DNA of 8,156 nucleotides from an uncultured Anaerolineaceae bacterium (lineage in GTDB: Bacteria > Chloroflexota > Anaerolineae > Anaerolineales > Anaerolineaceae). The position numbers and the translations under genes are program-made. The stretch is from positions 1 to 8,156 of the forward strand of contig CALAEB010000089.1 of assembly GCA_937890875.1 (NCBI GenBank). Direction: 5' to 3'. Positions 1 through 5,921 of this stretch are shown here, one piece after another. Below the pieces are notes generated by a model. The model did not search any database. It worked only from the letters and a program-made list of their open reading frames with translations, and was not told the DNA's origin. The stretch's first letter is position 1. Every line of letters starts with the position of its first letter.

Positions 1-434
1 AGAACAACGTCGTATTCACGCGCAACCGGAAGCAGTGATTTTATGGAGGCCACCACCCATTCAACGCCTTGTTCTCTGGAGACTTCAGGATATCGCTGCC
101 CGCTCAATACCCGGCAGGCAGCTTTCGGACCGCCCAACCGGCTCGTGACGCGGATCATGTCGACCTGGTGTTCGATGGACCGTTTTCTCTCATCCGGATC
201 AGGCGCCGTGAAATTAGGAGATGCGCACAGCATCGGCATCTCGTAACCGGCTTTATGAATTGCCTCTCCGACTGAATCGATGTAGGCATCATCCAGAGAG
301 GTAAAAAATCCTTCGTACATCTCCAAACCCTCAGCGCCGAGGATTTTTGATTTTTCTATCCAATCAAAAATCGACATTGTTCTTTTTACTGAGATTTCAT
401 CAATATAACACTTCGGGAACGCAGATATTTTCAT
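1..434 (-). CDS. Sugar phosphate isomerase/epimerase family protein (TIM barrel), 3' part outside the window
   Basis: This is the N-terminal 144 codons of a protein starting MKISAFPKCYIDE; the frame stays open to the window edge. It resembles the xylose-isomerase-like TIM-barrel group (AP endonuclease 2 fold, IolE/epimerase relatives). The first beta strand is at residues 2-7, followed by a helix and the stretch LGAEGLEMYEGF (about 32-43). Next come MPMLCASPNFTAPDPDERKR (about 67-86) and VLSGQRYPEVSREQG (about 108-122), which I recall from sugar isomerases/epimerases found in catabolic clusters. Proteins of this type are cytoplasmic, usually metal-dependent, and isomerise or epimerise sugars or inositol-derived keto intermediates; the substrate cannot be read here. 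The start is fixed by GGAG (complement of 441-444) six nt before the ATG. The gene lies 38 nt downstream of the LacI-type regulator on the same strand, so it is probably co-transcribed and controlled by it. Metal ligands of the later strands are outside the window, so activity cannot be judged. Confidence 0.85.
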   Translation of the reverse strand, partial: MKISAFPKCYIDEISVKRTMSIFDWIEKSKILGAEGLEMYEGFFTSLDDAYIDSVGEAIHKAGYEMPMLCASPNFTAPDPDERKRSIEHQVDMIRVTSRLGGPKAACRVLSGQRYPEVSREQGVEWVVASIKSLLPVAREYDVV

Positions 435-472
435 CACTTTCTCCAATTTATCTTTTTCGAATCAATATTTTT

Positions 473-1510
473 TTATCTTTCAGATAATTTCACTTGGATA
501 ACGGGCATTACTTCCAGCGGTTCGACGGATCCGCCTAAGGTGAAATCATAAATTGCTTTGATTGTCTCATAGCCGACTTTCCGCAGATTAACGCCGATCA
601 GTGCATCCAACTGTCCTGTTTCAAGACTTTTTTCACCTTTCTCCGTAAAATCAAAAGCGATCGTCCGAATGGCATATTTTCCCGTCCGTGCTGAAAGGAT
701 TTCGGCGATATCCGGACTGTGACCGCAGCTGATGATCACGCCGTTTATATCCGGATGATTCCGGCGTATCTCTTCAGCCGTTTCGAGCGCTTTTGCTCGA
801 GGGTATGTGTCCCGGAATATTTTCGCTATCGCCATTCCGTTGCAGTTCTTTTCGATAAATTCCTGTGCACTGTTGATCCGGGTCTGATGAATATTATTTT
901 TTTGCAGGCCGCTGATCAGGACGATTTTCCCCGTTCCGTTCAGAAATTTATGCATGAGTTTCGCGGCGATGACTCCTTCTGTCCGGTTATCGCTTGCGAT
1001 AACGTAAGCTTTCCGCGGATCCAAATTCCGAATGGCGTTTCTGTTTGAATAATAGACAAATTTAATTCCCGTTTCCATAGCTTGTTCAATGGCCTTGGTT
1101 AATTCGTCCGACGTATCTTCTCTTGATAGCGCGATGGCCTTATGCCCATGATCAACTAATTCCCGGATTACTTCAGCCTGTTCCTGCCCGGATCCACTTT
1201 TTAAGTGGCGGAATTCGAATTTTGCGCCAAGATTCTGCATCCGTTCGGCAGCGATCAGCATCCCTTCATGGATTATTGGGTAAATATGGGTTCCGGTGAC
1301 TGAAAGATCGGAGGAGAGGATAATCCCGAATGACATTTTGTTTTGAAGCGCCAATGCCTTCCCGACAGAATTGGGCTTAAACCCGATTTCATCGATCTTC
1401 GCAAGGATTTTTTCCCGGGTTGCCTCACTGACATTCCCCCGGTTATTTAGAACGCGATCCAATTGGGCCCGCGAAATACCCAATAACTTTGACAGCTCTC
1501 TATAATTCAT
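473..1510 (-). CDS. LacI/GalR-family transcriptional regulator
   Basis: This complete 345-residue protein has the usual length for LacI/GalR repressors. Residues 2-22 form the helix-turn-helix (YRELSKLLGISRAQLDRVLNN). The hinge helix follows KPNSVGKALALQ (45-56). The remainder is a type I periplasmic-binding-like effector domain with candidate sugar contacts at D174-N175 (ASDN), R211 and D287. The recognition helix reads SRAQLDRVLNN rather than the common TVSRVLN. I associate the 'xDRVLNNRG' form with a LacI subgroup whose effector domain resembles ribose/inositol-type binding proteins. It should bind DNA as a dimer and release or change affinity on binding a sugar-like ligand, which cannot be identified here. 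The ATG is preceded by only weak Shine-Dalgarno likeness, but the N-terminus matches the family start. The isomerase gene follows 38 nt downstream. A 16-bp palindrome just upstream suggests autoregulation. Confidence 0.93.
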   Translation of the reverse strand: MNYRELSKLLGISRAQLDRVLNNRGNVSEATREKILAKIDEIGFKPNSVGKALALQNKMSFGIILSSDLSVTGTHIYPIIHEGMLIAAERMQNLGAKFEFRHLKSGSGQEQAEVIRELVDHGHKAIALSREDTSDELTKAIEQAMETGIKFVYYSNRNAIRNLDPRKAYVIASDNRTEGVIAAKLMHKFLNGTGKIVLISGLQKNNIHQTRINSAQEFIEKNCNGMAIAKIFRDTYPRAKALETAEEIRRNHPDINGVIISCGHSPDIAEILSARTGKYAIRTIAFDFTEKGEKSLETGQLDALIGVNLRKVGYETIKAIYDFTLGGSVEPLEVMPVIQVKLSER

Positions 1511-1535
1511 GTCAATTTTTATCTAACTTTTATTT

Positions 1536-1564
1536 ATCATATTGAGACACGTGTCTCATGCTAA
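1536..1564 (-). promoter_or_regulatory. Putative LacI-type operator embedded in the regulator's own promoter
   Basis: Positions 1543-1558 read TGAGACACGTGTCTCA, a perfect 16-bp palindrome with a central CG, the step that LacI-family hinge helices normally target. On the minus strand a TATGAT box (complement of 1536-1541) and a weaker TTAGCA box (complement of 1559-1564, 4 of 6 match to TTGACA) lie 17 bp apart. The palindrome fills all but one base of that spacer. Binding there would block RNA polymerase at the promoter of the regulator-isomerase unit. The palindrome and boxes are seen directly; which protein binds and which promoter is used are inferred. Confidence 0.7.
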
Positions 1565-1584
1565 AACAAAAAACTATTATAGTC

Positions 1585-1614
1585 ATCATACCTCCCTGTT
1601 TTTTCCATCGTCAA
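1585..1614 (-). promoter_or_regulatory. Alternative upstream promoter for the regulator-isomerase unit
   Basis: On the minus strand TTGACG (complement of 1609-1614) is followed after 18 bp by TATGAT (complement of 1585-1590). This is the better box match of the two promoter candidates. If used, transcription would start near 1578 and the palindrome at 1543-1558 would lie at about +20 to +35, acting as a roadblock operator. The choice between this and the operator-overlapping promoter cannot be settled by reading. Confidence 0.35.
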
Positions 1615-1867
1615 GCGAAAAAAAGGGTATCAGGATTAATTTCCTGGTAAATCGTGAGCAATGTCAACCATGCGGGAATAATGACGGGCTTCCTAACAGA
1701 AAATCGGTTTACCGGGATGGAATCTCCGGATGCATAATTCCAAGGGGCACCGTCGTGCATATTCGGAAAAAAGACATGCCGGAATTTTTATCCTCCGGAA
1801 ATCATTACCGGCAAAGAGAGCGTCGCTTTGATTTTTTATTGTTTATTTCGTGTTCGGATTCAGTAAT

Positions 1868-1959
1868 GAAACCGTCTTTTGAACATAATCCGCAGAGATT
1901 TTCAGAAAGACGGTTCAGAAATAAAAAAAGAGGATTGTTTTGCTGCCTCTGCGGATTAT
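1868..1959. repeat. Two interlocked inverted repeats with pseudoknot topology
   Basis: Repeat A pairs AACCGTCTTT (1870-1879) with AAAGACGGTT (1906-1915). It extends inward through a T-G wobble (1880/1905) and gaa/ttc (1881-1883 with 1901-1903), leaving one bulged A at 1904. That leaves a 17-nt loop at 1884-1900. Inside this loop, ATAATCCGCAGAG (1885-1897) is a perfect 13-nt complement of CTCTGCGGATTAT (1947-1959), which lies outside the hairpin. Pairing A and pairing B are therefore crossed: they could form an H-type pseudoknot or two competing folds. The sequence lies in a long gap with no gene. It is not followed by a T-run on either strand, so it is not a simple terminator. The function is unknown; a structured small RNA or a regulatory leader are guesses. 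Confidence 0.65.
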
Positions 1960-2048
1960 TATAATTACAAATTTCACAAATTTATCGATGAACAAAGAAA
2001 TTTATGCTTTTGGGAATTTAGGCTGTTTTGAATTCGGGACGATCCTTT

Positions 2049-2089
2049 AAAAATTGAAAGGGCGCCGCGGCCGGAGGCAGCAGCACCCT
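2049..2089 (-). terminator. Candidate rho-independent terminator of the aminotransferase unit
   Basis: On the minus strand AGGGTGCTGC and GCGGCGCCCT (plus positions 2080-2089 and 2059-2068) form a 10-bp stem with two G-U pairs and an 11-nt loop, followed by TTTCAATTTTT. On the plus strand the two wobble pairs become C-A mismatches, so the structure favours minus-strand RNA. It lies about 130 nt beyond the aminotransferase stop codon, rather far for a terminator, and the T-run is interrupted. Confidence 0.5.
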
Positions 2090-2171
2090 CTCCAAAAGAA
2101 GGGACAGACTAAGAATCGATAAATGCGCAGATGCACAGCCATTCGAAATATAAAAAATGCTTTTGCGCCGT

Positions 2172-2195
2172 GAGAGAACCGCAGCGGATTCTCTC
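2172..2195 (-). terminator. Hairpin close behind the aminotransferase gene
   Basis: The plus strand reads GAGAGAACCG, CAG, CGG-A-TTCTCTC, giving a 10-bp stem with one bulged base and a 3-nt loop. It lies 24 nt beyond the aminotransferase stop on the minus strand. The nearest T-run on that strand (six T, near 2151-2156) is about 15 nt away. It is therefore not a textbook intrinsic terminator; it may protect the 3' end or work together with the hairpin at 2049-2089. Confidence 0.4.
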
Positions 2196-2219
2196 TATAC
2201 TTCGAAATGCCGGCAGAAG

Positions 2220-3368
2220 CTATAATTTCTTTACAAACCGCTCGATGCGGTCCAGGGCTTGTTCAAGTTTTTCATAAGCGGTCGCGTAGGAAATGCGCAC
2301 GCAATCCTCGCCGCCCGGGCCGAACCCGATTCCCGGGATCAGTGCGACCTTTTCTTCTTCCAGTAAACGCAGGGCAAATGTCTCGCAATCCAGCCCGGTT
2401 TCTTTGATTCGCGGGAAAGCGTAAAACGCGCCCTGCGGAATGACCAGGTCCAACCCGATCTGTTTCAGCCGGTCCACCACCAGATGCCGGCGGCGGTCAT
2501 ACTCCGCTACCATCCGTTTGACATCTGCTTCCGTCTCCTGAATTGCGGCGAGTGCGGCATATTGGGAAACGGTCGGAGCGGTCATGATCAGGTATTGGTG
2601 CATTTTATACGGGCCTTCCATAATTTCGGCCGGGGCTGCCAGGTAACCGATGCGGAATCCGGTCATGGCGTACGCTTTCGAAAAGCCGCCCAACAAAATC
2701 GTCCGGTCATAAACAGCCGGATCGGCCGGTACGCAAACGTGCTCCACGCCATAGACAAGCTGGTCATAAATCTCATCTGAGATGATCGCCAGGTCATACT
2801 TAACCGCCAGACCGCAGAGTTCCTTTACGGTCTCTCTGGAGGCTACCAGTCCGGTCGGGTTGCTCGGGAATCCGAGCAGAATCCCTTTTGTTTTGGGCGT
2901 AATGGCCGCTTCGACAGCTGTCACATCGATCGCGAAACCATCTTCAAAACGGGTGGGCACTTCTACCGGCACACCGGAAGCCAGAATGATTGCCCCTTGG
3001 TACGAAACGAAACAGGGCGTGATAACGATCATCTCGTCCCCCGGATTCAGCAACGCGGCCACCGCCAGATAGAGCGCTTCGGAAGCACCGACGGTCAGCA
3101 GGATTTCATGATCGGGATCGTATGAAACGCCATAAGTGGACTGCAGATGCTGGCTGACCGCCCGGCGCAGCTCAGGAATTCCGGAGGAAGGGGTGTAATG
3201 TGTTTTTCCCTGCTTCAGCGCCCGGATACCGGCCTCGACGGTCGGTTGAGAGGCGTCAAAATCCGGTTCACCCACGCCGAGCGAAATCACATCGCCCGGA
3301 ATATCGAAAAACTTCCGGATTGCGGAAGGCTTGATTAATTTTGCCCGCTCTGAAAATTTACTCCACAT
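2220..3368 (-). CDS. PLP-dependent class I/II aminotransferase (aspartate/PatA-like)
   Basis: This complete 382-residue fold-type I aminotransferase of usual length should transfer an amino group between an amino acid and a 2-oxo acid in the cytoplasm. The key residues are present: Y58 in THYTPSSG, N170 in NPTG, D198 and Y201 in SDEIY, the Schiff-base lysine K231 in GGFSKAYAMTGFRIG, R239 for the PLP phosphate, and R358 in VRIS for the substrate alpha-carboxylate. Overall it resembles the aspartate/PatA/MalY-like subgroup. Aspartate or N-acetyl-diaminopimelate aminotransferase activity is possible, but the substrate is not readable. The start is well supported: AGGAGG (complement of 3378-3383) lies nine nt before the ATG. 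The gene is separated from the upstream pyrophosphorylase by 432 bp containing a probable terminator, so it is probably monocistronic. I found no convincing promoter boxes. Confidence 0.95.
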   Translation of the reverse strand: MWSKFSERAKLIKPSAIRKFFDIPGDVISLGVGEPDFDASQPTVEAGIRALKQGKTHYTPSSGIPELRRAVSQHLQSTYGVSYDPDHEILLTVGASEALYLAVAALLNPGDEMIVITPCFVSYQGAIILASGVPVEVPTRFEDGFAIDVTAVEAAITPKTKGILLGFPSNPTGLVASRETVKELCGLAVKYDLAIISDEIYDQLVYGVEHVCVPADPAVYDRTILLGGFSKAYAMTGFRIGYLAAPAEIMEGPYKMHQYLIMTAPTVSQYAALAAIQETEADVKRMVAEYDRRRHLVVDRLKQIGLDLVIPQGAFYAFPRIKETGLDCETFALRLLEEEKVALIPGIGFGPGGEDCVRISYATAYEKLEQALDRIERFVKKL

Positions 3369-3716
3369 AGACGCTTTCCTCCTCGCTGTTTAATCAGCAA
3401 CTCCAATACAAAAAGATATTTCAAATTGCCGCTGCCCAATTCTTAACTTTCACCGGAGAAATTATCCGGTAAAACCCTCTCCGTTGATTTGAACCTGAAT
3501 GCGGACGGCGTTTTTTCCGCTGTCTTCTCCCTCGCCGAAAGGCCGTCAATGAACTTTTTCCGCGAAACAGATTTACATTCGGAACTGCTGTTAATCAATT
3601 CAATCGTCTGCGTGCCAAAAAGTATGAACGTCCGAAAGAAGATAATTTACAGTTCTGTTTTTTACGCTTTCACAATTCGACTTTTGACATTCGAATTATA
3701 TTCAATGGGCTTATCC
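3369..3716. other. Intergenic stretch upstream of the aminotransferase
   Basis: I see no credible gene here; a 93-codon plus-strand frame (3489-3770) has no ribosome binding site and looks non-protein. ACCGGA (3452-3457) and TCCGGT (3465-3470) form a 6-bp inverted repeat around a 7-nt spacer, about 85 bp upstream of the aminotransferase start. It has no T-run on either side, so an operator or leader hairpin fits better than a terminator. Everything else in this stretch is unassigned. Confidence 0.4.
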
Positions 3717-3740
3717 AAAAAAAGGCGGTATTCCCAACCG
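3717..3740 (-). terminator. Probable rho-independent terminator of the pyrophosphorylase gene
   Basis: On the minus strand CGGT (complement of 3737-3740) and ACCG (complement of 3726-3729) close a short stem with a 7-nt loop, followed by CC and a run of seven T (complement of 3717-3723). It begins about 60 nt after the stop of the nucleotidyltransferase, the expected place. The stem is short: the next pair is a C-C mismatch, then one G-C. The call therefore rests mainly on the T-run and position. Confidence 0.5.
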
Positions 3741-3800
3741 GCTGCCGAAAATCATATGGACCGGCGATGATTCAATGCGCTGCAATTTCAAACTGCGGGC

Positions 3801-4814
3801 TCAGTCATTTTTCAGAATAGTGTTGTCCCCGACGAAAAAACGCTTTGTTTCTCCTTCGAGATGAACTTTTTGCCCGATCAGCGAATCCTTCAGCACGAGG
3901 TTCTCGACCGTTGTTTTTTCGCCGAGTATCGAATTCTCGATCACTGCCCGGCGGATGACACAGCCGGAGGCCACGGAAACATGCGGCCCGATTGCGGATT
4001 GTTCCACCACTGCATCCGCTGCGATGTAAACCGGCGGAATGATCGTCACGCCGCTGCGCGCGGCGGCCTGTTTCGAATTGTCATTTCCGTGAGACAAAAA
4101 ATATTGATTGGAAGAAAGCACGGTTTCCGGAACGCCGGTATCCAGCCAGAGCTTGGTCTCTTCGGTCCGGAAATTTGCGCCCCGCTGGATCATGATGTTG
4201 ATGGCATCGGCGATATAAAACTCGTTTTTCAGCGAGACATCGTTCCGGATTTGTTCGTCAATTGCCGAGATGAGCTCCTGCCCTTCCCGGAAATAATAGA
4301 ATCCGACAATTACCAGCTTGTGCTCGTCCGTCGGCGGCTTCTCGATAAAACGCTTCACCCGGTTGTCCTGACCGGTGATCGCGACGCCGAAGCGCTGCGG
4401 TTCCGGATTCCACTGCACCCAGGCGATGCCATCGGCTGTTTCGTTGGATAAAAAGGAAAGGTCGCCCGCGATGATGGTGTCGGAAAATGTCATCAGCATC
4501 GGGCCGTGGATCAGTTCCCGGGCCAAAAAAATCGCATGGGATTGTCCTTTCATTTCCTCCTGCACAATGTACTGGCATTTTACTGCCGGATAATTCGCTT
4601 CCATAAAAGTTTTGATCTGCCAGCCGTTCGGAGCAATAATAAAAATGAATTCCGGATCAAAGCCTGTCTCCAGACTGGTGAATTCAGCTAGCAGATAATC
4701 CAGCGAGGTCTTCCCGGCAATGTCGATCAGCGGTTTGGGCTTGCTCCAGGTTAACGGACGCAGACGCGATCCGAAGCCTGCCATGGGTATGACAATTTGA
4801 ATATGCTTTTTCAT
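3801..4814 (-). CDS. Nucleotide-sugar pyrophosphorylase (sugar-1-phosphate nucleotidyltransferase) with C-terminal left-handed beta-helix
   Basis: The 337-residue protein should join a sugar 1-phosphate and an NTP into an NDP-sugar plus pyrophosphate in the cytoplasm, feeding surface glycan synthesis. The N-terminal Rossmann-like catalytic domain (about 1-240) has the signature MAGFGSRLRPLT (11-22) with KPKPL (25-29). It also has the nucleobase loop VQEEMKGQSHA (84-94), the metal aspartate D112 in FSDT, EKP (158-160), GFYYF (171-175), and a second metal aspartate D225 in LWLDTG. Residues about 255-335 show isoleucine/valine-rich hexapeptide-like repeats of a left-handed beta-helix, as in RmlA/GlmU-type relatives, without a clear acyl- or acetyltransferase signature. 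The sugar and base are not readable. The ATG at 4814 is preferred over an adjacent in-frame TTG at 4817, because the purine stretch GAAAG then stands five nt upstream. The style recalls Anaerolineae homologues. Confidence 0.92.
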   Translation of the reverse strand: MKKHIQIVIPMAGFGSRLRPLTWSKPKPLIDIAGKTSLDYLLAEFTSLETGFDPEFIFIIAPNGWQIKTFMEANYPAVKCQYIVQEEMKGQSHAIFLARELIHGPMLMTFSDTIIAGDLSFLSNETADGIAWVQWNPEPQRFGVAITGQDNRVKRFIEKPPTDEHKLVIVGFYYFREGQELISAIDEQIRNDVSLKNEFYIADAINIMIQRGANFRTEETKLWLDTGVPETVLSSNQYFLSHGNDNSKQAAARSGVTIIPPVYIAADAVVEQSAIGPHVSVASGCVIRRAVIENSILGEKTTVENLVLKDSLIGQKVHLEGETKRFFVGDNTILKND

Positions 4815-4916
4815 CAACGCTTTCTTTCTGTATTGTTGGATTCAGGAGTGTTGCTTCCCTGGTAACCGGTCATGAATTATCCGTTTTATGTGATGGTGTT
4901 TTGGTACGCTGAATCT

Positions 4917-4922
4917 ATTATA
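4917..4922 (-). promoter_or_regulatory. Consensus -10 box for the pyrophosphorylase promoter
   Basis: The minus strand reads TATAAT, a perfect -10 hexamer, about 100 nt upstream of the nucleotidyltransferase ATG. No good -35 hexamer is found 16-18 bp further upstream, where the sequence is AT-rich and overlaps the inverted repeat at 4938-4966. An activator or repressor site at the -35 position is therefore possible. The predicted leader is roughly 95 nt. Confidence 0.45.
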
Positions 4923-4937
4923 CACCGGGTTTTATTC

Positions 4938-4966
4938 CATTCGATTAATATCGATCAATTCGAATG
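4938..4966. repeat. AT-rich interrupted inverted repeat between the divergent genes
   Basis: CATTCGA (4938-4944) and TCGAATG (4960-4966) are perfect inverted arms around a 15-bp spacer that contains ATCGAT (4950-4955), itself palindromic at the same centre. The repeat lies between the divergent pyrophosphorylase and larB genes and covers the -35 position of the pyrophosphorylase promoter. It may bind a dimeric regulator; no such regulator is identifiable in the window. Confidence 0.35.
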
Positions 4967-4981
4967 ATGAAAAGAAGGCTT

Positions 4982-5032
4982 TGTGATCCTCCCGTTTCAC
5001 GCTCCGCACGAAACAGGAGGATCACATTTTAT
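4982..5032 (+). terminator. Long hairpin followed by TTTTAT: terminator or leader attenuator ahead of larB
   Basis: TGTGATCCTCC (4982-4992) pairs perfectly with GGAGGATCACA (5016-5026). After one C-A mismatch, GTTTC (4994-4998) pairs with GAAAC (5010-5014), leaving an 11-nt loop. TTTTAT follows at once on the plus strand. On the minus strand the following sequence is a poorer T-run (AAGCCTTCTTTT), so plus-strand termination is favoured. No plus-strand gene exists upstream in this window. The element can therefore act only on a larB leader transcript or on antisense transcription coming from the left. It lies 134 nt before the larB start. Confidence 0.6.
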
Positions 5033-5111
5033 CCGCGCGAGCCGCTCAAATTTCGAATTTCCGTTTCAGAGCCCGCGGAAACAATTTTCAAAAATCGGAT
5101 CCGGAATCGGC

Positions 5112-5117
5112 TACAAT
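5112..5117 (+). promoter_or_regulatory. Possible -10 box for larB downstream of the hairpin
   Basis: TACAAT matches the -10 consensus at five of six positions and would start transcription near 5124, about 42 nt before the larB ATG. The sequence 16-18 bp upstream is not a good -35 box; TTTTCA at 21 bp is the nearest. A small AACCG-AAAA-CGGTT hairpin at 5137-5150 lies within the resulting leader, 15 nt before the start codon. If this promoter is the real one, the 4982-5026 hairpin is an upstream insulator rather than an attenuator. Confidence 0.3.
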
Positions 5118-5165
5118 AAATCTATCAGAATTGGAAAACCGAAAACGGTTAAAAAATTGAAGCTT

Positions 5166-5921
5166 ATGGATGAAATACAGATCAGACAACTATTGGAATC
5201 GATCGCGGCGGGCAAAACTACTGTCCCGGATGGACTGGAGGCGCTGCGCGGATTCCCTTTTGAAACCGTCGGCGGCTACGCCATGTTGGATCATCAGCGG
5301 GAACTGCGCACCGGGTTCCCCGAAGTCATTTTCGGCCAGGGCAAAACGGATCAGCAGATTGTTGAGCTCTTCCTCCGCCTGAAGGCTAAAAATCCGAATG
5401 TCATGGCCAGCCGCATTTCCGCGGAGGTTTACGAACGGATTAAGGATGCGCTGCCTTTTGCCAGGTATGATCCGGTATCGCGTATTCTCTACACAAAAGA
5501 AACCATCGCGGCCAAGCCGGGTATTGCCGTTGTGACCGCCGGAACCGGGGATATACCGGTGGCGGAGGAAGCCGCGCTGACGGCCGAGCTGATGGGAAAC
5601 GAAGTGAAACGGATTTATGACGTCGGGGTTTCAGGGCTTCACCGGCTGATCCACCGCCTGCCCGAAATTCAGCGGGCGAATGTTCTGGTCGTGGTGGCCG
5701 GGATGGAAGGCGCGCTGGCCAGCGTTGTCGGCGGACTGGTCCAGTGTCCGGTCATCGCTGTCCCGACCAGTGTCGGTTACGGCGCAAGTTTTAACGGGCT
5801 GGCGGCGCTGCTGGCCATGCTCAACAGCTGCGCCAACGGGGTTTCGGTGGTCAATATTGATAACGGTTACGGCGCGGGATGTATCGCGGCGCGGATCAAC
5901 CGGCTGAGCCGGGACGATTGA
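5166..5921 (+). CDS. larB: Nickel-pincer cofactor biosynthesis protein LarB (nicotinic acid adenine dinucleotide carboxylase/hydrolase)
   Basis: This complete 251-residue protein has the usual LarB length. LarB carboxylates C5 of the pyridinium ring of nicotinic acid adenine dinucleotide and cleaves its phosphoanhydride. That is the first step toward the nickel-pincer nucleotide cofactor of lactate racemase and related epimerases. Family blocks are in order: GFPEVIFGQGKT (50-61), VVTAGTGDIPVAEEA (122-136), DVGVSGLHRL (152-161), VVVAGMEGALASVVGGL (175-191), then PTSVGYGASFNGLAALLAML (200-219). C222 in LNSCANG matches the cysteine reported to form the covalent pyridine adduct in Lactobacillus LarB. 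The C-terminal half is PurE-like. The frame is open back to a GTG at 4983 inside the hairpin, but the ATG at 5166 gives the family N-terminus; its ribosome binding site is weak. larC and larE are not adjacent. A 198-bp gap with no clear terminator precedes the next gene. Confidence 0.93.
   Translation: MDEIQIRQLLESIAAGKTTVPDGLEALRGFPFETVGGYAMLDHQRELRTGFPEVIFGQGKTDQQIVELFLRLKAKNPNVMASRISAEVYERIKDALPFARYDPVSRILYTKETIAAKPGIAVVTAGTGDIPVAEEAALTAELMGNEVKRIYDVGVSGLHRLIHRLPEIQRANVLVVVAGMEGALASVVGGLVQCPVIAVPTSVGYGASFNGLAALLAMLNSCANGVSVVNIDNGYGAGCIAARINRLSRDD

Larger units (their letters stand above)
1565..2219. other. Long gap without a credible gene
   Basis: This gap between the regulator's promoter and the end of the aminotransferase has no open frame with protein-like composition on either strand, and I see no tRNA-like or rRNA-like segment. 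A plus-strand frame of 140 codons (1542-1964) starts inside the operator, has no ribosome binding site and reads as non-protein. The region contains the interlocked repeats at 1868-1959, minor inverted repeats around 1777-1813 (tgccgg/ccggca), and two hairpins behind the aminotransferase. The rest is AT-rich sequence I cannot assign. A small RNA is possible but not shown. Confidence 0.6.

Noticed and set aside
1576..1581. Perfect TATAAT on the minus strand upstream of the regulator
   Set aside because: No -35-like sequence stands 16-19 bp upstream; the TTGACG at 1609-1614 is 27 bp away and fits the TATGAT at 1585-1590 better.
1542..1964. Plus-strand open frame of 140 codons
   Set aside because: It starts inside the palindromic operator, has no ribosome binding site, crosses the interlocked repeats and shows no protein-like pattern.
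1980..2124. 10-bp inverted repeat ATTTATCGAT (1980-1989) and ATCGATAAAT (2115-2124)
   Set aside because: The arms are AT-rich, 125 bp apart and contain a self-palindromic ATCGAT, so chance is a sufficient explanation.
3489..3770. Plus-strand open frame of 93 codons in the gap upstream of the aminotransferase
   Set aside because: It has no ribosome binding site, no recognisable motif, and overlaps the probable terminator of the pyrophosphorylase.
3861..4451. Plus-strand open frame of 196 codons
   Set aside because: It is antisense to the pyrophosphorylase, whose own frame carries all the expected catalytic motifs.
4815..4817. TTG start of the pyrophosphorylase, one codon upstream of the ATG
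   Set aside because: The adjacent ATG has better spacing to the purine-rich GAAAG and is the more usual start codon.
4983..5165. N-terminal extension of LarB from a GTG at 4983
   Set aside because: It would begin inside the hairpin stem, adds 61 residues unlike any LarB N-terminus, and makes the protein longer than the family.
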